From: Parietaria judaica
Taxonomy: Eukaryota > Streptophyta > Magnoliopsida > Rosales > Urticaceae
Direction: 5' to 3'
NCBI GenBank assembly: GCA_954871525.1
Contig: OX940865.1
Span: 9,872,606 to 9,936,605, forward strand
Length of the DNA stretch: 64,000 nucleotides
This document shows, one piece after another, positions 10,991 to 20,851 of the stretch. Under the pieces are notes generated by a model. It had not been told where the DNA came from. It made no database searches and saw only the letters and a list, made by a program, of their open reading frames with translations. How positions within the stretch are numbered: position 1 is the first letter of the stretch; every line of letters begins with the position of its first letter. The position numbers and the translations under genes are program-made.

Positions 10991-13899
10991 ATGAGGTCGT
11001 CGATGTTGAGATCGGTGAAGGCGGCCATGTCCAGAGCCCAAGTCCAATCCCGATGCTTTGCCTCGGAGTCAGCGCCGGACCGGAAGGTGGTCGTTCTCGG
11101 CGCCGCCGGAGGAATCGGACAGCCATTGTCGCTGCTGATGAAGCTGAATCCTCTCGTCTCCAGCCTCTCGCTCTACGACATCGCTGGAACACCTGGCGTC
11201 GCCGCCGATGTCAGCCACATCAACACCAGATCTGAGGTAGCTCTCTCCTCCTAGGGTTTCCAATTCAGATCATCGCATTTCTCTGTGTAAAGTGTATCTG
11301 CATGTTCAATTATGGTTCTGTTTCTGTTGTTTTTGAACAATTTGTTAGGGTTTTGTCCGATCTATGTCCGAAATTCATTTCCTGTTGGTGAATTTGACTA
11401 CTTTCATATGATCGGTGTAACATTTATTCTCTGCACTATTAGCTTGCACGATAGTGAATTTTTATAGAGATTTTAGCGGCATATATCTCCAAGTTATGAT
11501 TATTGATGCACTTGTACCCGTATGTTTTTATTGGCGGCGCGTACCCTCAAGTTCTTATTTCGTTATCAGATACATTTTTGGAGGCGTTAACTCAATTAAC
11601 GCCTTAACAAAGTAAGAACTTGAGGGCTTGTACCACCAAGGTTTTAAATAACGGTTTTAAGCCTCAAAGCGTTTTTCCGTCCGTGCCTCAAGGCGTAAGC
11701 CTCAAGGCGATCGAGGCGTAAGCCTCGATACTATAATATATAAATAATTATAAAAATATATATAACATAAGATATAATAAAATCCTCAAATAACACAAAT
11801 CTAAAACTCAATCAGTCCAAAACAAAACAACATAAAGTCTCATAAATGTCTCAAAAACTCATAATAAGCATAAAATAAAAATACTAATGAGACATACGAA
11901 AAAAAATTTTAGGGTTAATGAGCTTGGAATAATAAAAGTTTAATTAAAAAAGTAAAAATATTGGAACAAGTGGCCCAGCATTTATTACTTTGTTATTTTC
12001 TTTTAGTCCCAATAATCAACTTAAACTTCCAATGCAGATGTATTTTTAAACTTCCAATGCAGTGTTTTCTCTCTCTCGTAGAGTCATCTTCTTCCTCATG
12101 AAAAAATACAGTGCAAAGCTTGGGTTTGTCTTCAATGGCAACCACCAATTTCGACCTAGTCAGGCTTAAAAATTGCCAACGCCTCAGTATAACGCCTCAG
12201 ACTCGCACGCCTCAGTGCGTGATACGTTTCCTGATGCGTGCGCCTCGAGCGGCGGCGAAGAGGCGGCTTAAAAAAGGCGTTTTGCCTGTTTGCCTCGTCG
12301 AGGCGCGCCTCAAGGCGCGCCTCACTAACGCCTTTTAAAACAATGTGTACCACCAATAAAAAAATAGGGGTATAATGCATCAACAGTCATAACTTGGGGA
12401 TATATGCCACTGCTATCTCATTTTTATATAAAAGAAAGGCTTTTGATGTGGAGCTTGAGTCCTTTGTAACATTTTGTGACTACTGACATAGGTCAAAGGA
12501 TACGCCGGCGATGATCAACTCAAGGACTCTTTGGAGGGCGCTGATGTCGTGATCATTCCCGCTGGTGTGCCGAGAAAGCCTGGCATGACCCGTGATGATC
12601 TCTTCAACATTAATGCTGGTATTGTCCAGTCCCTCTGCACTGCTATCGCTAAGTACTGCCCGCATGTGAGTCGTACATATCTCTATATGCCCTTTTAATT
12701 TTAGATATGATATACTTTTTGGCCCCTTGAAATACTGGCTTAATATGAATCCTTTGCTTTCAGGCATTGGTCAACATGATCAGCAACCCGGTCAACTCAA
12801 CAGTACCGATCGCGGCCGAAGTTTTCAAGAAAGCAGGCACGTACGATGAGAAGAGGTTGTTTGGTGTCACTACTCTTGATGTGGTTCGTGCCAAGACCTT
12901 CTATGCTGGGAAAGCTATGGTCCCAGTTGCTGGTATGCCATGTTAATGCCCCGATTTGTTTTTCTGTATTCATTCACACTGTATTATCTTATGCAGACAA
13001 CTAAAAAATTACTTCTGATATGATTGCAGAGGTTAATGTACCAGTTGTTGGTGGCCACGCTGGCGTTACTATTCTCCCGTTGTTTTCTCAGGCATGCTTC
13101 TATATCCACGCCATTTGGGAACCACTCATCTTACTTGCGGGGACTTCCAATATAATTTCTATTTCTCTAAACTTGTATACATTTCTCTGAGTCTTATAGG
13201 CAACACCGAGTGCTAATTTGTCCGATGAGCAAATTGTTGCTCTTACAAAGAGAACACAAGATGGAGGGACAGAGGTTGTGGAAGCCAAGGCCGGAAAGGG
13301 ATCCGCAACACTGTCTATGGCGTAAGTACACTTGTTTAAATGTTAATTTGTCTTTGAATGTCTCCTCTTAATTTTATGATCCAATGTTTTTTGAATCAAC
13401 TGTTTTCCTACCCTTTTTTTTTTTCTTTTTTCTTTTGCAAGATTGAGTTGATAGATTTGTCTCGGATTTTTACAGTTATGCAGGAGCCCTTTTTGCCGAT
13501 GCGTGTCTGAAGGGTCTTAACGGGGTTCCAGATGTTGTTGAATGCTCTTATGTGCAATCAACTGTGGTCCCAAATGTGCCTTTCTTTGCTTCGAAGGTAG
13601 ATTCAACAGTGTTCAATTATTTCTTGGGAATTCTTATGATCGCTTCATTCCTTACCGTAGTATTTAAAATATCGTTTAAGCTGTTTATAGGAATATGTGT
13701 AAAGCTAAGTAATGTCATTATTCAATTGCAGGTTCGTCTGGGAAAGAACGGCGTTGAAGAGGTTTTGGGATTGGGCCCGCTCTCGGATTACGAAAAGCAA
13801 GGGCTGGAGAGCTTGAAGCCGGAGCTCATTTCCTCAATTGAGAAGGGTATCGCATTTGCCAACAAGGCTCAAGGCTTAGATGAAGAAAATCATGGATGA
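10991..13899 (+). CDS. mMDH: malate dehydrogenase, mitochondrial
   Basis: This is the NAD-dependent malate dehydrogenase of the mitochondrial matrix (malate to oxaloacetate in the TCA cycle and malate shuttles). Seven exons join in frame: 10991-11236, 12492-12665, 12764-12932, 13030-13091, 13200-13321, 13476-13596 and 13732-13899, totalling 1062 nt and 353 residues, close to other plant mMDH. Residues 1-22 form an Arg/Ser-rich transit peptide (cleavage probably near RCFAS). The glycine-rich NAD loop reads [17 protein letters not shown], the mobile catalytic loop [11 protein letters not shown], and the active-site His lies in [15 protein letters not shown]. Intron 4 has a GC donor (CTCAG followed by gcatgc at 13092). 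Intron 1 (11237-12491) is inflated by nested transposons. The C-terminus carries a few extra polar residues. Identity is certain; which of the mitochondrial paralogues it matches is not. Confidence 0.96.
11471..12414. mobile_element. foldback MITE in MDH intron 1, interrupted
   Basis: The left arm (gcggcatatatctccaag, about 11476 onward, continuing through 'attgatgcac', 'tttttattgg' and 'ccctcaagttctta') pairs with the right arm (12346-12410, 'cttggggatatatgcc') and with 11605-11630. The whole element is about 230 bp of near-perfect hairpin once the 709-bp insertion at 11637-12345 is removed. No coding capacity. Outer ends are placed to within a few bases; a target duplication was not resolved. 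Confidence 0.75.
11637..12345. mobile_element. non-autonomous hAT element nested in the foldback MITE
   Basis: The 709-bp element starts CAAGGTTTTAAATAACGG and ends TTTTAAAACAATG, the terminal inverted repeat type of plant hAT elements. It is flanked by a perfect 8-bp duplication TGTACCAC (11629-11636 and 12346-12353), the size expected for hAT. Both subterminal regions are packed with AGGCG/CGCCT motifs in both orientations, while the middle is AT-rich. No transposase is present. The short frames inside it (12111-12383) are by-products. Confidence 0.9.
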
Positions 13900-14613
13900 A
13901 AAGTTTTGGGTGTGTGTGCGCAAAATAAACTCCGAAACCATACATTTTTTTGCATTCTAAGCGTTGTGTATTATTGCTGCCAATAGCAACGGCACCGGCT
14001 CTTTCTTTCTCTGATGTTTGTTTCTCTAGATAGGACATACATAAACTGCAAACTCGGCGAATAATTTCCCAGAGGTATTTTCTGGTAGGGTTTGAACTAA
14101 ATCTTATTGAGGCGGGTTTTAAATTTAATCTGAATGCAAAAGAATCTGGTTTTGTTTTTTGTTTTTATTTCTTTTCATGTTTGGAAGCAGCTGCAACATT
14201 TCACGTCTCATTGCCCTACTGTTCCATTAATTATGGTCAACGTTGTAAAAACCACCGGGCCGTGGTGTCTCACCGTTGATTAGTCGTTGTCTGAGAGATG
14301 GTCAGTACAAATGTACGAATAATCGCTAGAGAAATCGCTGTTTCTTGCCCGTCCATTTTGTGGTGTCACTCTTATTATATTTGAATCAATTATAAAGCAA
14401 TAAATTATATTCCCAAATGAATTTTGACGACCACATAAACTAACAATTAAATATCTCTATTTTTAATAAAATGTATAATGTTTCTTCTTAGTTTTCTATC
14501 TTTTTACCAAGTATTTTATATAATATCCGTAGACAAACTTTTAAAATTGGAATATTGGTTTTTCTTTGGTAAAAAAGTTATGAACTATCCTTTTGATAAA
14601 GATAATATTTAAA
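13900..14613. other. MDH 3' region and intergenic DNA
   Basis: The first 150-250 bp should be the MDH 3' untranslated region. Beyond about 14220 the sequence is AT-rich and I see no gene. Confidence 0.5.
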
Positions 14614-15453
14614 GGGAAACTTCATCAGACATCCTTCAAAACACCATAGATTATTTTATTACATCTCAAAACATCGTACAGTAGAACCTCTATAAATTAA
14701 ATACTCGATAAATTAATAGTCGCGATTAAATAATATTTTTGTCCGGTCCCGACTCGGGCTTAACTAGCTAAATTAATAATTCGCTAAATTTATAAGATAA
14801 TTATTTTTTTAGAAAGTATATAGGTCCCAAGTGCTATATAAATTAATAATTCAATATAAATACATAATTATAAAATCACTATAAATAAAATATAACATAA
14901 ATAACTATGAAATCACATTTAATAAAAAAATAACAATACACATCAATCGTGTATTCTTCCTAAAATATGATCTATATTAATTTTTTTTCTTCTTAAAATT
15001 GATGTCTTCTTGAACGTTATCTTTAATATCATTGGACTTATTAATATTTCTGATATTGGTACTCAAATAAAATATTTTTAAATCATTTAATATTATTTTT
15101 CTTTATTAATGTATAAATTAATAATTTATTAATTTATATGTTAATTAATAATCCGATAAGATAATATTTTTTGTTGGTCCCAACAATATTAATTTATAGA
15201 GGTTCTACTGTAATTGGAAATACATCCTTATTAAATTTTATGTACCAAAATACCCTTTCAAAATATACATATTGTGTCCTGAAAAATGGACATATTGCCT
15301 CCTGAAAAATGGACAAGTCGCGTCCGGAAAAATGGACACAACTAAGGGTATTTTGGTACATAGAATTTAAAAAAGATGTATTTCCAATTATGATGTTTTG
15401 AGGTGTAATAAAATAATTTATGGTGTTTTGAGGGATGTTTTATGAAGATTCCC
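14614..15453. mobile_element. foldback MITE interrupted by an Emigrant-like element
   Basis: The left arm (GGGAAACTTCATCAGACATC...) and the right arm (read in reverse, GGGAATCTTCATAAAACATC...) pair for well over 100 bp, including 'caaaacaccata' and 'aaaatacccttt'. The arms are separated by a GC-richer loop that repeats 'ctgaaaaatggaca'. Flanks tatttaaa (14606-14613) and tattaaaa (15454-15461) differ at one base and may be the target duplication. Without its insertion the element is about 306 bp. Confidence 0.8.
14679..15210. mobile_element. Emigrant/pogo-like MITE
   Basis: The 532-bp element begins CAGTAGAACCTCTATAAATT and ends with the reverse complement of the same sequence. It is flanked by TA on both sides (14677-14678 and 15211-15212). 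This end sequence and TA target are those of Emigrant-type MITEs of the pogo group. The inner part contains direct and inverted 'aattaataat' repeats and no gene. It sits in the left arm of the foldback element; deleting it with one TA restores the arm exactly. Confidence 0.9.
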
Positions 15454-15459
15454 TATTAA

Positions 15460-15765
15460 AAATAGTGATATAAACGGCAAGTTCGGTATCATGTACAAAG
15501 GGTCCGTGCTCAAGCCAGGGGAAGCCCCCGCTAGCATGAAGCACGGGGACGTAACTGTCCATTTTTAAAGTAAAGCAATTATGCTTTTTAGATTCAAACT
15601 TTTATTATATGTTGGTTAATTATAATTAGGTAGATTTTTTTATTTGATTTTAATTATTTAAATTAGGTGTAAGTCATAAACCTCTACATATAGGGGTCTT
15701 TTTTTATTAATGAAAATATATTTGGTCCAATTAATTTTATACTCGCAAGAGGAGATTCGGGCTAG
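15460..15765. other. intergenic DNA
   Basis: A short stretch with a GC-richer patch (15500-15560) and AT-rich sequence. Nothing recognised. Confidence 0.4.
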
Positions 15766-16210
15766 GTAGTCCCCAAAATGTAGGGTAAAAAACCTACCGA
15801 CCGGTTTTTTTTTTTTTTATACCAAAACCCGTATACGGATATATCCAGGTCCGAAAAAAAAAATCCCGGATATATCCGGTTCCGGGTTTTGGTTTTTTAT
15901 TTATTTTTTAATTGTGTTATTTATTGTTATTTATTGTTTAGTCCCTCGTTTCGTTTACTTGTTCAAATCTAGCATTTTGGTACTTAAGTTCGGTTTTGAA
16001 AAAGATAAATTTTTAAAATTATTTTAAGTGTTTGAAATATTTAAAAAATAATTATGAAATAAATAAAACATACAACAACAAAAAAAAGAAGAAGTAAATA
16101 TGTGTTTTTATTCAACAAACTCGAAGGTAGGATACGGGAAAGTACAACTACAACAGCAAACGAAGTTACAAATTCAAAGTACAATAAGAAAACGAACAAT
16201 TGTAAACGAA

Positions 16211-19200
16211 TTACATTTGAATCTGTGAAAAGTAATTCGTCAATTCTCGGTCGTATATATCGTTTTCTTGTTGTCGTTTGTTGGCCATAATCCAATCTCT
16301 CGAAAGCATAAGGATGTCGACCATCAATGATTTTGTAGACTTGCGGCGAGGCTCTAACATCCTTCCGAAAATTGAGAATGCCGCCTCCGATGATACCGTT
16401 GAGACCGGGATGGTGAGAATGTCACGAGCCAACAAGGATAAACCGGATACTCCGATCCATTTACGTGCCACCATTGAAGAATGTCGAGGCCTTCGTTAGG
16501 GCACGGTGTCGGAGGAAGGTTGCAGAATCGGGCGTACTCGTCGATGGTGTTGTGTCGTTGACGTCGACCAAGAACTCTAGATCCCGAAGCGCCACTTCCT
16601 TGTGAAGCCGGTGAAGAAGTTGATGCATTGCCGCGCCCGATAGCCGTAAGGTTGTAGAATAAACGGTGATTGTACACGTATGGTGATTGTGAACTACGCC
16701 CCCGCGTCCGCCCTATATTGAGCCAAAAATATTAAAGTTTAGATTAATGTTAGGAAATAAAAATAATTAATCTTAAGAAATAAAGTTAAAAAAAATTACC
16801 TGAGTTTGTTGTTGTTGTTGATTCGTTTCCTCCAGCTGATCTTCAATGTCGTTATATTTTTGCTCGTACTCTTGGTAAAGAGCCTTCATCTTCTGATCCG
16901 CATCGAAGTAATTGTGCGTCATGTAGGGCTCCCCCGTGATTTCTTGCATGGCATTTAAGACCTCCTGCAGCCTGGAAAGCTTAAGTGTCGGATCCACGAT
17001 TACAGCGGCGCAATATAGAAATAAGTGGTTTTCAGGACTCCAATAACTCTGAAACTTTGCAATCATCGGGGTTAGTACATCGGTAAATAAAGCATTACGT
17101 TTTGCGTTTTCAAAATGACAAAGTATATCGAAAATAGCAGGTAAAGCTCTCTGAGACGTGGGTGAGTAAACATGAGATAAATCAATAGTAATTTGATTAA
17201 AAAGGTGTAGAAAAGCCTGGAATTGGATGGCGATTAGCCAATCGTCTGGAGTGATGTCTTTGCGGTCTTCTTGTTCCGGGCTGTTGATCCAGTTTGTAAG
17301 AAGCTCCTTGTAGGGTAGGAGAACATCCAACATCATGTAGGTCGAGTTCCAACGGATCGGCATATCCGCTTGAAACGTTCTTACCTGGTAACCGTGAGCC
17401 CTGCAATAATCTTCCCAAGAAACTGTACGCATAGTAGATGATCGTATATACAAAATCGTGTTCCTAATTTTGGCGATACTATCGGAAATATCTTTTAAAC
17501 CGGATTGAACTATCAAGTTTATAATATGACACACACACATTTGATGAAAACAATCGTCCCTAAAATTGGTCAAACTTTCCTTCATTATTTCTACGGCATT
17601 GGCGTGGGCACTTGCGTTATCTAACGTAATGGAAACTACTATATCCTTAAGGTTCCAATCCGACAAAACTTCTAGTATCGCCTCGGCTAGGTTTACTGAT
17701 GTGTGCCTAACCCTCATCGGCCTAAAACCTATGATACGCTTTTCTATTTTGCAATTATCGTTGATAAAATGAGCTACAGCCGTAATATAATCATCATTAG
17801 CATGGCCTTTCCAACAATCCGACGTTAAAGACACTTTGTAAGAAGATTGTTGGAACATTTATTGTAAAGCGGCCATTTGCTCGTTATAAAATTTGATAAT
17901 TGTCTCGTGGGTTATATAATACGAGATTTCCCTATAGTTTATCAGCGCCACCTTCATCATCATTTCGTTAAAACCTTCTCACTCGGGCGTCGATATAGGC
18001 AAACCATCGCGTACAACCCACTGAGCAATATACAGTATATATAGATCATCGGGTAAGCGACTTACCTCCTCCGCCCGCTTTTTCTTCAAGCAATCCTTGA
18101 CGTGGTTTTCTAGGAGGCTGTTGCCGTCGTGCTTTAGATGAGCACTAAATTATGCATTGCAGTGTCGGCGAATCCCCCACCTATCTTCCAAGCCAGTTTC
18201 GTAGTTGTATCTGTAGTCGGGTATGAAGTCGTTCTGCCAAACCGCTCCCGTTAATTTCTTTCGCTTCCTCGCCAGCGGATGGGGGGGCCGACCGCGCTCA
18301 CCCAGAACAAAGGGTTGTTGTTGGGCCCCTCCACGTCCACGTCTAGCTGGCGGTGGCGGCGTTGGTAGAACTTTGTCAACTTCCTCCTCCTCGCCTTGTT
18401 CTTGAACGTAGTTCGGGTCCTCCGCATCATCATCATCATCATCATCATCGTACTGGGCATCGGGGTCGTTGGATAGGTTCCTCGACCTTGTTTCCTAAAA
18501 AAACATATTAATTTAAATATTACAAATTTACAAGAAAACGAAGAATATTACAATTACATTTATTAAATTTTAATATTGATCATATTAATTTAATTAAATT
18601 TGATATAGTTAAAATAAAAAAGTTAACAAAATTAAAAATGGTATTTCTTATGTGTGAAAATAATTATCAAACTCTTTTGGACGGAACTCCCGGAGGTTCC
18701 ACGACCAGATCGACTGGAAAGGATACTATGATCTCGCTTTAGGCCCAAGTTTTTCTAGACAGAACTCCCCGAGGTTCCCAGGCTAGCTTGGAGGAGATTG
18801 CAAAACAAACCTTATTTAAAAATCAATCTTTCTAAGACACCATAATCCAATAAGAACTTTATAATTATTACCACGCATACAAATTACATTTTTTTTTTTA
18901 AAAATTAACTTATTAAGTAACCATTTAAAGTTTAATTAAATTAATATGATTAAATGATTATTAAATCTCAAGAAATTCGTTTCTGATGTGGAAGATCAGT
19001 CGGAACCGCAACCATAGAGCATACTAAGACTTTCAAGAGACGTGGAAAATTAATTAATTAAAACTAAAATATTAGTTTTTTAACTTATTAAGTAACCATT
19101 TAAAGTTTAATTACAATAATATGATTAAATGATTATTAAATCTCAAGAAATTCGTTTCTGATGTGGAAGATCAGTCGGAACCGCAACCACAGAGCATACT

Positions 19201-19644
19201 AAGACTTTCAAGAGACGTGCCAAATTAATTAATTAAACTAAAATAATTAAACTAAATTAATTAATTAAACTAAAATAATTAAAATAATTAAACTAAACGT
19301 ACCTCGGCGTCGTGGGAAACATATTGTTGTTGCTCGTTGCTAAGGCTATTCCATTCCGGAATATTTGGACCTTGAAAATTGAGTAAGTTAGTAAACATAC
19401 CGCCTTGACCTTGAGAAATTAGTAATTGTTGGTTCAGCCCGACGCCACCGGTATCATATTGACCATGAACCAGTAACGGTTGGCTAGAAGAATCGAGAAC
19501 ATTGTGTTGATTCATAACTCCGACATTATAATTATGTTGACTAAAACTCGTCCCGCTATTAATCGACCGCGGCGACGGAATAGTGGACCGTCCTTTTCCT
19601 CGGGCATCGGGACGTCCTCGAGAACGGTTGTTGCCACTCGACAT
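16211..19644 (-). pseudogene. hAT transposase, RICESLEEPER/BED zinc-finger type, broken
   Basis: Three exon blocks can be read: 19303-19644 (start MSSGNNRSRGRPDARGKGRS, Gly/Gln-rich), 16800-18494 and 16211-16712. Exon 2 opens with an acidic stretch, then a BED-finger-like region (RRHCNA...HLKHD...HVKDC) and the RNase H-like core (VSLTSDCWKGHANDDYITAV, ITLDNASAHANAV, CVCHIINLIVQSGL, MPIRWNSTYMMLDVLLPY), and exon 3 ends with the hAT dimerisation motif (LSLLARDILTIPVSTVSSEA...AFSIFGR). Three in-frame stops lie at 18150-18152, 17979-17981 and 17859-17861. A one-base deletion near 16440 separates the halves of the dimerisation domain, and exon 2/3 phases do not match. It cannot encode transposase as it stands. 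Confidence 0.88.
18905..19254. repeat. 175-bp direct duplication in the transposase intron
   Basis: Two adjacent copies begin at 18905 and 19080 with 'ttaacttattaagtaacc' and share 'tctgatgtggaagatcag' and 'agcatactaagactttcaag'. They differ at only a few bases. They lie between transposase exons 1 and 2. Confidence 0.85.
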
Positions 19645-20215
19645 ATTAACAAAAATTAAACTAATAATAACGATTAAATTAACTAAATTACTAATAACAA
19701 CAACTAAATTAAATTAATAACAACTAATAATAAACTAAAACACTAATAATAACAACTAAATAAACTAATTTAACAACAACTAAAATACCTAAACAATATA
19801 TTAAACTAACAATAGAGAGTATTTATATAATTATAAAGTAGCTAAACTATAGAGTAAAATCGAATTTTTGAGAGCTTGAGAGAGTTTGGGAGAGTTGGAG
19901 ATGAAGAGAAGAGGATGTATGAAAAAAATGAGAGTGAAATGGTGTATTTATAGGGAAAATGTGTAGGCATTCGAGTAAGAGGTGAAATAATAGCTCCAAT
20001 GGCTATTTTTGAGGGCCCCCATGCAATTTTTACTGTTGCCTCCAACAGACACAAAATGCTGACGCGTGTCAGCTACTTTTGCCGCAGGTCATTTAATTAG
20101 CCAACGGCTCTTTATTTTATTTTTTTAAAAACCCGGATATATGTATATCCGGGTATTAACTTTCCCGGATACTGAAATATCCGGGTCCGGGTTCCCGGAA
20201 TCGAAAAGCTTGATC

Positions 20216-20851
20216 ATTCGTTTTCAATCGATTGCCCCTCCAATTTTCAGGAGTTTATTTTTTATAATTTAAATATTGCGAATTTCATACAAGCTACCTA
20301 GTTTTTCCTTTAAAATTGTTAGGTTGCGAGCTCAATCAATGAAACTATTACTAATAATCTATTTCACCATTTACCTTAGAAAAATGCATTTTAACCATTA
20401 AATTGTGTATGATTAATCTTTTATGAGTTATGATGCTCAAATTAAGAACAAGGCATCTTTTTACCGCTCCAATTATTGTGCTTGTGGTTTTTTTTTATTT
20501 TTTAAGGGTATTGCATGAATTATGATTACAGTTGTCGTGGATGATCTCTACTATAGCTTCTATTTTTCATTTATTTCTAGTATTCATTCAAGTTAATTAA
20601 AATGCAAGAAACTGAATTTGGTAAACCGGTTTAATCGCTAAATCGTGTAGCTATACTCGTAAAAACCGAAGCAAAGACAGGTCGCTATACAGAAACAGCC
20701 AGCTGAATTATATATTAATGCACAAGTTGTAACTGTGTAGGTTACAAAGGGTGGCTCAAAATCAGGCGACGACACTAAACAATTTGATTTGATAAAATCA
20801 TCAACTAAAGCTGCTTTGAATAACAAAAGAAAAGACCATCTCTATTCAATG
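20216..20851. other. intergenic DNA / GTE 3' region
   Basis: AT-rich sequence. The part next to 20852 should hold the 3' untranslated region of the bromodomain gene. No other gene is seen. Confidence 0.45.

Larger units (their letters stand above)
15766..20215 (-). mobile_element. decayed autonomous-type hAT transposon
   Basis: The minus-strand transposase (16211-19644) is bracketed by regions rich in ATATCCGGG/CCCGGATAT motifs (15830-15900 left, 20130-20210 right), the subterminal repeats of a hAT element. The left end may be TAGTCCCCAAAATGTAGGG and the right end CGAAAAGCTTGATCA; I could not find an 8-bp duplication, so the borders are approximate. Confidence 0.7.

Noticed and set aside
12111..12383. 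Small frames in MDH intron 1
   Set aside because: They lie across the AGGCG-rich end of the nested hAT element.
19288..19644. Independent 118-residue gene
   Set aside because: A donor at GAG followed by gtacgt and phase agreement with 18494 make it the first exon of the hAT transposase.
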